Shown here one piece after another: positions 25,061 through 37,411 of a stretch of DNA of 64,000 nt. The DNA is taken from NCBI RefSeq assembly GCF_030247195.1, contig NC_080672.1, positions 312,072,127-312,136,126 of the forward strand, read 5' to 3'. Made by a program: the position numbers and the translations under genes. The number at the start of each line of letters is the position of its first letter. The first letter of the stretch is position 1. The notes below the pieces were generated by a model, which was given only the letters and a program-made list of their open reading frames with translations, ran no database searches and was not told the origin of the DNA. Source of the stretch: Topomyia yanbarensis. Its lineage: Eukaryota > Arthropoda > Insecta > Diptera > Culicidae.

Positions 25061-25400
25061 GCTTATTGACAATTGACGCTATTTCAAATCTATATTGTCT
25101 GTTTCTGGTTACAAATGGACTGAAAAACTTCATCAATATGGGTGTCATTTGAAAGAAGAAGGTCATTAGATAACGGTAATTGATGATTGACGCCATTTTT
25201 AAATCCAATATGGCAACTTCCGATTGTTAATAAACCTGGACGACCACCGTGTAGTTCAAAAGGGGATTGTCAGTAAATAACGAAAATCGATCATTGATTC
25301 CATTCAGAAACCAAAGATGGTGGCTTCCTATAACTACAAACGAAAGTGGTAAGTAGATTGCAAAAAAAATTGTATCATAAGCTAAACATGAGAGCGAGCT
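25061..25400 (+). repeat. Dispersed ~130-bp repeat units ('ccAAgATGGCGGCTTCC' type), group 1
   Basis: Two or three degenerate units carry 'gataacggtaattgatgattgacgcc' and 'aaccaaagatggtggcttcc'. The last unit (25,268-25,400) matches 26,325-26,460 along ~130 bp, including 'agtagattgcaaaaa' and 'aaac..gagagc.agct'. I recall similar tandem units from mosquito genomes. Confidence 0.6.
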
Positions 25401-26324
25401 GCCGAACTAAAAAACAAGAGGTGTTTATTCTCCTACGCAATACATATGGAACACTAGAAAAGGATAACAAAACGTTATCGTCAAAATGCAAAAGAAGATA
25501 TTCGAACCTAATAAAAATCACACGTGTAGTTTCTTCACAATTCGTCAAAAAGGCGGGTACGACAATAGAAGCCTTCTTCAACCACTGTCAGAGTTTTGTG
25601 GAAGCCAGAAACCGATATCTTGGTCATTTTGTTGAAGTGAATCATCAGATTCCGTCATTTACTGGTCACCCTAATGTTTTCTTTTTTTAAACCGAATGCT
25701 ACTATCTTGAATTTAAATAGCGTTAAAAATGAATTATAAAGGCAGTATTGTATAAAATTAGTGTTCCAATCGCTTATTAAGAACTTTAGAGAAAATACAA
25801 ATTAAAACGCTATGAAAATATAAAAAATACATTCGTCGTAAACGACACTACGATGCATTTTTCTGTATGATAATAGAATCTTATATGTTTTAACTTGTAA
25901 AACAAAATATTATGTCTGTTATAATATGAACTTCGGTGCATCTCTCGAGTGGTATACGTGTTATTTTATTACCGCAAAAATGAGTTGACATTCTATACCA
26001 CAATCCTATTGTGTCGAACCATTTTCATGCTAATTCTAATTCGATCCTATTTTACCCGAGATAGTGACAAATATACCCTTTTTGGATCCAACGAAAAATT
26101 TGCTTTCAAAACAGGAAAAAGACTTTTTGAAAGAGAATACAAGGAATATTGCACTTTAAATCTCCAAAATTTCCAATCAAAAAAATTTGGTTGTTTAAGC
26201 AAAGTTCCGTGGTTTGAGCTGCGCGGGAACAACCATTTTCCTAATCATTAAAAATGTTGCGTGCGGATTTTTTTTATTTAGCGAGGCTTTTTAGAATGGC
26301 TAAACGGAAGTGGTGTAATAATAG
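25401..26324. other. Spacer between two copies of the dispersed repeat
   Basis: Open frames of ~100 codons (25,346-25,690 and 25,949-26,251) run here; the first begins inside the repeat, and neither shows a known domain. I do not call them as genes. Confidence 0.35.
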
Positions 26325-26460
26325 TGTGATCAGTAGATAACGGTGATTGATGATTGACACCATTAAGAAATTGAAGATGGCGGCTTCCTTTTACCACAAA
26401 TGCCAGTAGTAAATAGATAGCAAAAATCACTATTTCAACCTAAACGCGAAAGCTAGCTCG
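26325..26460 (+). repeat. Dispersed ~130-bp repeat unit, group 2
   Basis: It is a partner of 25,268-25,400: shared 'cagtagataacggtgattga', 'gaagatggcggcttcc' and 'agtaaatagatagcaaaaat'. Confidence 0.65.
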
Positions 26461-27580
26461 TCACTGTAATGTTTTGACAAGCGCCATTGAGCACATTTCG
26501 AGAAAAACGAGTTTGAAAATTTGAGATTGAATATCATGAAACTTATAAATGGTAGAAACAATTTTTTACATTTTAACGACATTTAATTAGCTAGAGAATA
26601 ATGGGTAGGGAAAGTTATGAAAATTAGAGCCATAGTACTCAAGTGAGAACAAGGATGTGAAGTATACAGATTGGAAAAACTAGAAGTGGCAGGGTCATTC
26701 GAACAGGTTTAATATCTTACGGGCTTAACTTTTGTCTTCTGCTGATGAGGGTCAAGCTTAGGCAGCATAACTAGAAACAATTCAGAGAAGATAATTGAAA
26801 CTGTATTTTTCCTATTTAATCCAAATATTTCGTTCGGCATAGGAAAAATAAATCCGACGAAAACTATCAAAAATGAATTTTATGCATATATTACAAAACT
26901 TGCAGCACCCACTTTTGATCAACCGCGTTCAACCTCTTCCGATATAGAGCCAAGGTTAGCCTCAAACTTGAGTTACGGATAGAGTTAGGGTAAACGGATT
27001 AAAACTGTCCACGCGGTCTTTCCATCTAGGAGTTCTGTAGATTCCTAGCATTTTTTTACGCAAGAATTACTAACTTTGACCAGCCGCAGTTTGCTTTCTT
27101 CCGAGTATAATGATGTTTAAAAATAACCTTTAACAAAAGGAAAATTGGAACAAAACGAGTATGAGCGTTTCGTGCAGTCGCTATAAAAACAAGTATTCTG
27201 ACTGAAAAATCTTCTGTTCACAAAATTAAAACAGTCTTTATATTTTCTCGTGAAAAATTGAAAGGTGGCAAGTGATTTAAAAAATCATGAAACAGCGAAA
27301 GAAAATGTTGAAAAAACTTGTTGTTTCGGCAGCTGCGTCTGGCTTTGTACTTGCGAATGACTTCTTCGGTGGCCTCGTCGTTGCCAGAGTGTAGAATTGA
27401 AGTTGTTCATTCCGGTTCACGTGGTTGATTAGCTATGCGACGATCAGCGGTGACCTATCTTGCCCGCAAGCATATGTTTCATGTTGATGCTCGTATTTTT
27501 TTCAAGAACAGGAATATCGAAAAACCAATACAAAACTAGTATTCAGCATTAATTTTTACGTAAGAAAAAAACTCACTTGA
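26461..27580. other. Intergenic stretch, nothing firmly recognised
   Basis: A slightly GC-richer island at 27,325-27,470 reads on the minus strand as a short polar frame (ends ...GNDEATEEVIRKYKARR) without a family match. No repeat partner. Confidence 0.35.
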
Positions 27581-27589
27581 CATTTTTTA

Positions 27590-27745
27590 CATTGATTAAA
27601 TGTACGTGACTAAGATCCTGAAATCATGAACACGAATCACGTCAGAAATATCCGCTAGTGAATTTGAGTATCATGAATATGAATCACGTTACTCCACGCA
27701 AAAAATTCAAGAGTGAATTCATGAATAAAAGAAGAGTTTTTTCTA
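27590..27745. repeat. Fragment related to the 95-bp repeat near 62.5 kb
   Basis: Blocks such as 'ctgaaatcatgaacacgaatcacg', 'atcatgaatatgaatcacgtt' and 'gtgaattcatgaat' resemble the 62.4-63.3 kb region. It is probably a diverged piece of the same element. Edges are uncertain. Confidence 0.35.
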
Positions 27746-27922
27746 GAACGCTTCTGTCAAAAGATAGAACTGATATAGATCAATTTGAAGTTATCTAGGT
27801 CAAGACCAAAGGTGTAACTAAATTTTACCCTTGATACTTTACCGAGGACTCTAAACCGACACAGTGCATACACAGAGCACTAGCGGTTCTGTTCGTCGAA
27901 AGTAGCTTCCTGCTCCATTGTG

Positions 27923-29102
27923 AATTTTTGGGTTGCCGTGTTTGAGTGTGTAAGGCAAGGAAAAAAGTTGGCATTGTGCCGGTGAAAGTACAGTGTTGGT
28001 TTTGGTTCCGTTCTATATGTTTATTTTTATTTAATTTTGATTGTTTGACGACTAGGGAAAAATAAAGTTCTGGCTTGTTTAAAAGTAAATCAAGGTATGT
28101 ATAAGGATTATATAAAACGTCCATATTTGAAGCAGTACTATAAGTATGTGACAAGATTTGTAACTGGTACAGTACGCCAACAGAATGTTTATGTAGTTTC
28201 TATGCAGAGTTTATCAAGGAAAATGTTCAAAGTATGCTGCATATTAATAATACTTTGACCTGATTCTCAGTTGTAGTAGCAGGTTATCACGATCAATAAA
28301 ATTACAAACTATTAAATAATTAAATAAATTACGTGCGATTAAATAATTAATTACAAAATTACAAATTACTAAAAATATGGTCCAACTGCCTGTTCATAAC
28401 TAAGCTGACGAAGCGTAATCGTTCACCACACTAAGGTAGACGACTCGCATAGTGTACTAATTTTTTCGGCAGGGTTGGTCAGTTTATTCATAGCTAATGG
28501 TAATAACTATTTGCGGCATATTAAAAATACTCTTGATTTGTGTTCCTACTACCCCATTCGCAAACGAATATTGATATCAGACTAGCTCGCTCTTTTAGCA
28601 ATACTCCTACGGCCGGCTATTTGGAGTTCAAATTGTTGTAGTTTAGGGAAAAAACTAAATCACTCTTGATGGCCGGCTATCCAGAGTTTAAATACAAGAA
28701 AAATCATAACTAAATATCTTTTTGCTCTGAGTATACGTGTACTCGGAGATTAACCATCCCACCGCATAAAACATTCATTTTGTGGTCGCATTGCCTGCTT
28801 GTGGCGAATCCTAGACCTGTACCTGTCCTTCAATCCAACTCCGTAATACCTATGGAAGCGTCGCTGAGTCGGGGGCCTTCCTTAAGTAGGTATTACATCA
28901 AAATTTCCTACGCTATCCTAAGTATCGGTGAAGATGGTCGTGGCCGGCAATAACGATTCTCATGCTATTGGTTTACTGGACTCATAAGAGATAAAGTTCA
29001 TTCCCGATCATTTATCTCACAAGCAATATGAGTTGAGCTACCTATAGGCAACATGATAATCTTTAGTATGCAATCTACGAATAGCACCGTGCTTCGCAAC
29101 GC
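27923..29102. mobile_element. Possible 1.2-kb retroinsertion flanked by a 23-bp direct repeat
   Basis: The 23-base block aagtagcttcctgctccatt+gtg occurs exactly at 27,900-27,922 and 29,103-29,125. The segment between them has no open frame or known motif, though two diverged copies of ggccggctat...gagtt.aaat lie at 28,612 and 28,670. Long exact direct repeats of this size are what a LINE-type insertion leaves. A segmental copying event is the alternative. Confidence 0.4.
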
Positions 29103-29125
29103 AAGTAGCTTCCTGCTCCATTGTG

Positions 29126-31887
29126 TCACGTATGATACTCAGTTGCACAGATTATCATCACGCACATAAACAAAAACAGAATCTCAAAATTTCTGGACAG
29201 TTTCTGTTTGTAAAGACCCCATTATCGCTCATTACCAAAACAAACGAACACTCAACAAGTCGGATTTGAAATAATGGTTATCAACAAGATTCAAACCGTG
29301 TGAAAGACACAAGACACTGTTAGATGAACTCGTTACCGAATTTGTATGTTACAGCTAATGTTGCTAGGTATATTTATTTTCCTTTGGGATTTCGTCTTCC
29401 ATGGCAATCACCAGAAGGCCATTTTCCTAATGAAAATGTCTCTGTTTCGGTCAATCTTTGAAGTCATTAATATTGTATAAAATGTGGTTTTGTCAAAGTA
29501 TTATTATCAATTCCAACATACAGTCATATACGGTGGTTTTAGCAACTTAATTACTAGGTTCTTATGAAAATTCCGAAAAACCTGATTCTTCTACTCGGAC
29601 AATAAATCAAACCTACATAGTCTGCCGAATTTAACCGCTCAAGACTCACTCGAGAACCGCAAACATCAAACAGAATCAATAACAATTTTGCCATGAACAG
29701 ACACCCACATCAACACACACAGAATATATCTCCAACCACAGCACGATCAAGGTCGAATTTTCAAACCAGTTGGCAAACCAGGAAAATGCGATTATTGATT
29801 TCCGTTACAACACTATTCCTTCCAGAAGATGATGTGCTGTCGAGCCTGCACCGAACTATTTCCAAAGCACCATCATCATCATCATCGTCAACACACCATA
29901 CCTATACATACCTACACCGTTACGATAGCAAAACGAATGAATCATGGAAAAAGGGCCCGATTGTGTTGAACAAAAGCCAAAAACTTTGTGAGCTCTTCTT
30001 CCGAAACGATTGATTGAGCACTACCCACACAGTATAATGGGCCACTTTGGGGAGTACCGAATGTAAACTAGAACTAAATCTTCCCAGTGCACTCCGACGA
30101 ACGGGGAGATAAATTGTATGCAAATAAAGAGAGATGGTAATCCCATCCCACCCACTGAGCTCGGTCGATTGTTCAACGGAAAATCGTATAATCCCAAAAG
30201 AAAATTTTGATTTCTGTTAGTTTTCCGACCTTTCCGTCCGACCTGGCACGACCGTCGAATAGAGGTATAGAGCTGTGATTGGTTAATTGGCGAAAATCAA
30301 CAAAATGGTCTCCCCGCTGCATCGGAAATGAGCCCCCCGATACTCGGCAACGTACACCGACCTTCGGATGTCAGCACAGGTACACATATCCGGTCGAACG
30401 GAAGAATTCATCTTTCGGTAATTTAATTACGGTGTGCCGAGTTTGATACGATCCTTGGTTTTGAAAAGTGGTTTAACGTCCCCAGATCGAAATTAATGAA
30501 TTCACAACTTGACACTCGGTAAGATGCGGTAGATTGCTGGTCCGGATTGGTGAAGATGAAAACAAACAGACCTTCGGTCGAGTGTATTGGGACACAATCT
30601 TGGACGGTTTTGTAATTAACTTTTTTCCAACAAGACCCCTGGTAAAACTTGATGGTTATATAGTAATGTATACCGGACCAATGAATTCCCCTGAATGCGG
30701 GCCTCCCCATATTCGGGAAACACACCAACAATAGCAATGCACTCACAAAACGAATGCCACCGGACGGGTTCGACCTATCACGAACAGGAACGGGAAAGGC
30801 CATCCCGTCCCGGTTATTCGATCGGAATATGATTTGATTTTGATTGGATATCGCATCGGCTGTCGGTAGTGAATTGAATGCTGCTGCCTGTTTGCGAAAA
30901 GAACAAACGACATGCCTGACAGCAGTAGTAGTGCCGGTCGCGGTACTACAACGCGAAACGAACGGGAAATTTCCCCGCCGCCACAGCGGAAGTCGTTGAA
31001 GGATTGGGGTCATGCGATGAGAATGAATCAACTTTTCGACAGAATCGGAACTGTTGATTTCGTGTTACGTGTCAATGTCTGTTCGGCGATAAATCACTCT
31101 TATTGTATCCTGAGTGCGAAATTTGAGTATTATTGATCATCTCGGAAAACAATTATGACTACTAAAAGTTCAATGAAACATGCTTTAGAAAAAAAAAACG
31201 ATATCATAATTCTACCATTTTTCTTCACACCAAGTGAGTTTGAATTTTATTAGCTACAACATGCGCCTTTCTAAATCACGGAATTACCCATCAGTGGTGG
31301 CAGATGGTGAAAGCTTACCCCCAAAAACTCGCCAAATCTTACCGACCCCAAAGCAGCGCGGGCTCACTTACGTTGGTACCAGCCGGCCATAAATCAAGCA
31401 GGTCTCGAATAAATCAAGTGCTTGAACCGGAATCAAGGACGGTGTGCCCATGGTTCGCTCGTTTCAAGGTCGAAGATCTAACACTCACGGCACGTTTGTT
31501 CGCTCCTTCCTGTCGAACCTATCGGGGGTCAATTTTCCGTCCATAATGGGCGACCTTTTGCGCGCTCCAATGGAATCAATTTCGTATCCTTCCTGCGTCT
31601 CGCTGCCTCCATCGCTGGCCGGCTTTCCAGTGGGATAGACCGGAAAACAAAGAAGAAAATTTGGAGTTTGTTCCGCCGGAGGCGCGATAAATGACAAAGC
31701 GCTTCAGTTCACTTACGGATGATTGGTTGCCGATAATCAGCTAATTTAAACGAAGGTATTATTGATGGATGGATGCTTGAAAGGTGGCACCCTCGGAGTA
31801 GTAGAAGGAGCTGTGGTTTATGTAACTTGCTCTGTAGATCAATGAGATTGAGCCAGATATCAAAAAGCAGGTATATTCAGATCAGGA
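29126..31887. other. Intergenic stretch, GC-richer, no gene supported
   Basis: About 29,650-31,730 is richer in GC and free of recognisable repeats, so it may be single-copy sequence. The longest frame outside the repeats lies here on the minus strand (30,423-31,031, ~202 codons), but it opens with TTG rather than ATG and carries no domain, signal peptide or repeat I recognise. A short (ATC)n run sits at 29,871-29,885. I make no gene call. Confidence 0.35.
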
Positions 31888-32705
31888 CTAAATTAGCTAT
31901 GGAATTTACGTTCCGACTTCGTTTCATCAGAATTCGACACTAACTTAGTGACAGGACTAAGCTAGCACCGGATTGATGCTAGCTCCAAAAAAAACTGTGT
32001 TCTCCTAGTCAAGCGTGATTCCCGCAAGAAAAGAGTTTCATTTTAAGCTGATGTGCACTATAACATAGTGCATCTTGCATTGTACAGTGGGACGAGCCCG
32101 GATTTAAGTCCATAAATGAAGGTTACGCGATATTCTCGTTGGTATTTTTCTCGTATCAGCTGAGCTATCAGAGACAATTTTGCAAGGTTTTAGGTGATTT
32201 GGACGTAAAATATTTTTTTGCAGCTTTTTGAAGGCACAACTCAAGTGTTTTAGAAACGGTTGATTTATTGCATTACTTCATTAAAATTATGTACATGACT
32301 AAATCACATCGTAAAGTCACTAGTTGGTTTAGTTATCGTTTTGACAACTGTTAATCATTACTTTTATTGCATTCGAACTTTTTATGCGATAACAACAACG
32401 ACGCCCGGGATCAGGCTATAGTCATTCGAAAGCATTGAATTTTCTATTTTAAAAAAGCCCATGCTAGTTTTGCGATAAGCAGTCAAAATTTGAAAATACT
32501 GTGAATGGAGACGCATGGTTATTACTGATATTAAAGTTGAATCATCACTTTATAGCTAAAATAATGACACAAATATATACACAACTTTCAAGTAGCATTG
32601 AGAGCATAACCTACGAGGGTTTTACTAGTGATCAAGAGAGAGGAGCCGACTGGCGAGAGTGTTTTCTTATATGGTGAAGATATTCATTATGTTTAAAATT
32701 CAATA

Positions 32706-33303
32706 GGGGGTACTGGGCCAATTCGGACCTAGTAAGGGTTTATGAGCTATCGAACTGGAACGTGTCAACCGATTCACAAATGAATTTTTTTTCCTGAAAG
32801 CCTGATCAATGGCGCAATTTTTTTTCTAATACGACTTTTTCCTATCTTTTACCGTATTGTGTATAAACGGTTTTGCGCAAAAGTACATGAAAGGTCCGAA
32901 TTACCCCAACCCTGCTCCAATTCGGACCACCCATTTCTTATCGATTCTTTTTGCAATAGAAATAAATTCCCATTTTGGCCTAACTTATTCCTGTTTGCTT
33001 TTCATTAAATTTCGAATTGTGAAATGAAAAGTTCTCTTTGGTATATTAAATTTTGTAGTAAATATACAATAAAAAGTAAAAGCTTGTTATTCGGCTTACA
33101 CATTTTTCAAAAAAAAGCGCTCTGAAACAACATTCGCCCCTAGCGCACGCACACGAAAACTGAAATCCGCAAAATTTTGTGAGATAGAACGGAGCTACAT
33201 GACAGCCGTGAAAATGATATATACTCTTTTCATAATATTACCATAGCTGAGAAACAGCTGGGGGTCCGAATTAGCCAGCGGTCCGAATTGGGCCACTTCC
33301 CCC
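32706..33303. mobile_element. 598-bp TA-flanked MITE
   Basis: The ends are 24-bp inverted repeats with three mismatches, starting GGGGGTACTGGGCC on the left and ending in the complement GGCCACTTCCCCC on the right, each next to TA (32,704-32,705 and 33,304-33,305). The motif AATTCGGACC or its complement occurs five times (near 32,720, 32,893, 32,919, 33,264, 33,280), which suggests internal binding sites. A TA duplication points to a Tc1/mariner-type source. Copy 1 of the host element has no insert here (about base 408), giving the empty site. Confidence 0.85.
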
Positions 33304-33324
33304 TAAATATTTTCAACCTGTTAA

Positions 33325-35034
33325 GGCCCCCGTCGGGCTTCTTTTTCTTCTTATCTTCAGAATTGAATATATCAATATAATACGCATATACGATACTCAT
33401 ATGAATGTATGCGTGCACGCGAATGAAATGAATGATTTCTTCAACCCGCTTTTTCTCTCGCTTTTCCCATAAAACTACCCAAGTATAGTATACCAATGGA
33501 TTCGTAAGAATCCGAGGAAACTAATGGTAGCAAGTAAAATTTGATTTGAAAAACTTCATAACAGTGTTTATCAATTTTTCCGTCGTACGCATTATATCAT
33601 CGCTTGTTCTGCGCAGTAGAAAAGCACAGGGTTTGTGCTAAATTAGTACTACCCGAAAGCTTGGTGTAGGGGCTAATTATAAATCATGTCACACTTGTAT
33701 TGAAGGAGGGACAATGAAAAATTTCAACATTTTGTGAAATATGGTGTAAAAAAGTAACCTGAAACATACCAAATCTATTTATACCGAAGAAAAAAATATT
33801 GGACATCTTATTCGTGACTTATTTACCAAGTAAATAACCAATAACCCTGAGAAGAGGGAGGAGGTAAATGAAATGAAAATTTTGCGTTACATCATTGATA
33901 GTTGCCCTGTTTGTATTTTAGAACTCCCAGATAAAGCTTCGTTTGTGGAGAAATCTACTAAAAAACTTCGATTGCCGATTTCTTTCCAATTGATACCATA
34001 AATTGATAAATTTATAAATTTTTTTTATTAAATTACTCATACTAGCTACAAGAAGCGCCAAAATATTGCACCCTTATAATAAATCATGATAAAAGAATGA
34101 TTTCGTTTCGAAAACTACGTACTATATTTCTTTTGAGCTTTATGACTTTATGCTATGAATATATGCTAGCAATCAGTTTGCTCAAATCAATCTAATGATT
34201 ATTCACCTCTGGCACATGGGCGGATTTTTCCTAAAACCCTATAGCGTGTTGCTTGTTTTTCATGGGTATTTTTTGCCCAAATTTTTGCACGGTTGTCCAA
34301 ATACCACGTTTTTTAACATAACGATTCCTTTCAAGTAATAGTTGATAGACCAAAAAGTATTGAATCCACGAATATGAGGTTTGGTTTTTTGAACTATGCG
34401 AAATATGATTATATTCAAAATCGTAACAAATTCTAGTGCCAAATTTCGGTACGTAACTTGAACAGTTATTTCAACGGATATCTAAGTGAAATCCCAACGT
34501 TTGGAGCTGAAGAACTACTTCTACTAACACAAAGCGTCTATCTAGGTCGAGACTCGACAGAAAGGACTAGCTATTGGAACCAGCGATTTTCCTATTTCTT
34601 ACCTCCTGATCAGGGTATATATTATTACCATCTTATTATCATATTATATAGACAAAATGTTAACGAAACTGATTTATACCGCAAGTAATGCACTGGTACT
34701 ATGAGCCAGTATATGCAGTTGGACACCGATCAGTAAGTATGGACACCGACCAAGAAAGATCTTTGAAATTAGTAAGATTAGTTATTCGGTAGAATAGTAT
34801 TTTGATCTAAATATTTTCATACTACATAGAACAAGTTGTGTGTCATGAACAGTCCATTACAACTTTATCGTTGAGTTTCAATAATTCACTATCAAAAACA
34901 ATACCTTGGTACTAACATTATTTTACAGTGCGATTGCAGGGTTAGTATTGCGACCCTACTTATCACTAAGAGTTCCTTCTGGCTGGGGCTCGAGCATACG
35001 CCGAGTGACTTCTAAGGTCATCTAAGGCTTTAGC
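33325..35034. other. Left interior of the TTAA element, nothing recognised
   Basis: AT-rich sequence without gene, inverted repeat or partner in the window. The open frame at 34,458-34,688 has no recognisable domain. Confidence 0.35.
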
Positions 35035-35110
35035 CAACAAGTACGTAATTGTAAATGCCCTAGTCTGGCGGTTCAGCCAGACTAAGGCATTTACAATTAC
35101 GTAAATGTTG
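35035..35110. repeat. 76-bp near-perfect hairpin
   Basis: Two 35-bp arms (35,035-35,069 and 35,076-35,110) pair with three mismatches around a 6-base loop, ggttca. Arm core: tacgtaattgtaaatgcc and tagtctggc. It could be a minimal palindromic MITE. Confidence 0.8.
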
Positions 35111-35497
35111 TTTTGGGGGTTTTAAAACATAAACAAGCATTCAATTAAATTGAACTTTCGAAAGAAATTTCGAAATTACTTGTTGTTAGTTTTTTGTCCA
35201 AAAACAATTAAAAAGTTAATTGGGAAACTTCACATCCCAAACAATCTATCCATTCAAGTAGTACAAACTTTCTCGGTTGTGGTTCATTAGGAGGTAGATA
35301 ACAGTCTATTATCTCTCTCTGGACTAAATCATCCTGGATGCCGTGTCGCTGGAGTCCTGCTCTCACATCGTGGAAGGCAGCAGAAATAGGAGTCCCAAGT
35401 TAACCTCTAGCTGAAAACCAAAAGGCTGGAAAGACTAAAATAAGTCAGTAAACGGAGCATAATTGACCTCTCCATCGCTGTGTCAACCGAAGCTCTA
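35111..35497. other. Spacer, nothing recognised
   Basis: No gene or repeat partner seen. Confidence 0.35.
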
Positions 35498-35514
35498 ACA
35501 TAATGGATGATTGT

Positions 35515-35931
35515 ATGATTTTGTTGGCTATTTTCGGCAAATTTGAGACTAAGAGAAACGAAAGCAATGAAATTGAAAGACGGATAGGTATTCTGGAGTT
35601 CATCAGAACGGAAAACTAGGACTAAGCAGGCTCATATGGGCATGATCGAAAGGAAATGTGCAGAATCCTTTGTCTTTTGCTAAGTAGGAGTTTGGCGTTA
35701 TAATCATATTAAAACTTCGGCGTCGGCGGTAAAGCATGATGATGAGTTATGTTCAATCAATGACCATGCGGTAGACTTGGGTACAACGCCCAACTCCTAC
35801 TTAGCAGAAGGCAAAGGTTTCTTACCATTTCCTTTCGATCATGTCCATGTTCGTTTCTCTTAGCCTTAAATTTGTCGAAAATATCCAATAAAATCGATAC
35901 AGTATAACCTTGCGGCAATTAAAACATAGTC
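35515..35931 (+). mobile_element. Hairpin element with long target duplication, copy a
   Basis: It is a long inverted repeat: the left arm (gattttgttggctattttcg, then gagactaagagaaacg) pairs with the right arm (cgtttctcttagccttaaat ... aatcgatacag). The unpaired centre is ~85 bp (ggcgtcggcggtaaagcatg ... atgcggtagacttggg). It is flanked by an exact 17-bp duplication, acataatggatgattgt (35,498-35,514 and 35,932-35,948). The right end carries the full terminus; the left lacks the outer ~35 bp. The second copy is at 51,778-52,130. Confidence 0.8.
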
Positions 35932-35948
35932 ACATAATGGATGATTGT

Positions 35949-37411
35949 TTCTTCGCAAAGGGTGTGGTTTAAAAAGTAGCCATGCCTCTAATTAACACAA
36001 ATAGGAGAGCATTATCCAACGTTTTCGATAGCTTCTAGTTGTTGTGGACTGTATTTTCATGAAGGATGCTATTATGTTGAAAACTTAGCAAACCCCGTTT
36101 TCACTGCATTTAAAAAAATTGCATGATCACTCCTTGTGAAATACCTAGTGCATTCATTTTTACGTATAGTGCACAGGTCTTATATTTGAGATAACAACTT
36201 ACGATATTTTTGCTGTCAATCTGGTTGTTGACAGCATAGACAAGAAATACGTCTATTGTTCGGTAAATTTGCTACATATTACATCGCGTCTTGATGATTT
36301 TAAAAAGGTTGTGTCATATTGTGGTAGAAATTGTTTTTTACTCATAACGGGCAGTGCTCATAATAACATTTGGGACAGCTCTAACAGTAATACTCATCAA
36401 TTGACTAACGAGTTAATGCCAAACGAGCGCAAATATTCATTATATTATAAAACCTCAGCACTTGGAAACACATTATTTTTTTGCGATAAATGAGTCTTAT
36501 TTGATTAGTTAGACTTTTCATCAGATGTCGAAGTGTGTCGTAGTCCCGGGTCTACAGGAACCTTGGTGAGGAAGACTTGGTGAGCCATAAAAAGCCGTAT
36601 TTTCCAACATTTGATTTTTTACTTGGATAAAGGCGTCGAATTACATATTTTTTGTCATGATAGCGGCATACGAAGAAAGCTGACCCTCTTTGATTTATGC
36701 GTGTGTTTCAAAGCCTACTTTTATAGATTGTGAAACTATAACAAACCAGCATTTGAGTTTATTTTAGCAAGTTTCAATTTCTGTGTATGATTAGCACTCT
36801 CCATGCATGTCAGAAAACTTGTTTCCGTAATTCGAAATTCCATTTTCCAATTCGTGCATCAGATATATTTTGCCAAGAAGGCGTACCCCGTTATTTTGTC
36901 AAAAATTCGAAGTTGTTATCTTGCATATCATGCAAGATCAAAGCAAAATCGCAGACCAAAAATGCCTTGCTGGACAATACTTGAGATGAGTACAGGTATA
37001 GTGATGATTGGAACACTTTGCTGTTGCATTGACGTTTTCTTCAGAGATATTGAGATACTGTCTGAGATATACTGTGAGTCAAGCCGTCAACTGCGAAAAT
37101 AATGCTCTCCCAATGTAAAATCGAAAGCGGTTTTTCAATCCTTGCTTGTGAAATTATTGAAAAAAAAATCTCTTCTCGAATTGCCACGCGATGGAAGAAA
37201 CAATCGTATGTCCGTGATCCGTAGAAAATAAGCTCAAGAAAGCACAAAGTCGAACCTAAAAGCCGAGCCATTGGAACTGGTTACTGATGTATTAGGCTCC
37301 GCCTGGTCATCATGGTCTGCTGGTGCAAGAAGAAGAGTGCTGTTTGTATCAAGGACAGGGAGGATTCTAAACAAATATTGCTCTAATGACGAAATAACCG
37401 GTCAATATAAT
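35949..37411. other. Spacer with a possible LINE endonuclease relic
   Basis: The frame at 36,269-36,493 contains LLITGSAHNNIWDSSNSN, reminiscent of the 'GDFNAHHxxWGSSxxN' block of non-LTR endonucleases. The upstream and downstream motifs of that domain are not found, so this stays a weak suggestion. The rest is unrecognised. Confidence 0.25.

Noticed and set aside
27325..27470. Histone-like or ribosomal protein fragment on the minus strand
   Set aside because: The short polar frame superficially recalls basic conserved proteins, but no family motif could be aligned.
30423..31031. 202-codon minus-strand frame as a gene
   Set aside because: It opens with TTG, no domain or signal is recognisable, and frames of this length occur by chance in GC-richer DNA. 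Left as a note in the surrounding stretch.
36269..36493. LINE endonuclease domain
   Set aside because: Only one short block resembles the GDFNAHH region; the catalytic Asp-Phe-Asn order and the other motifs are absent. Kept only as a low-confidence remark.
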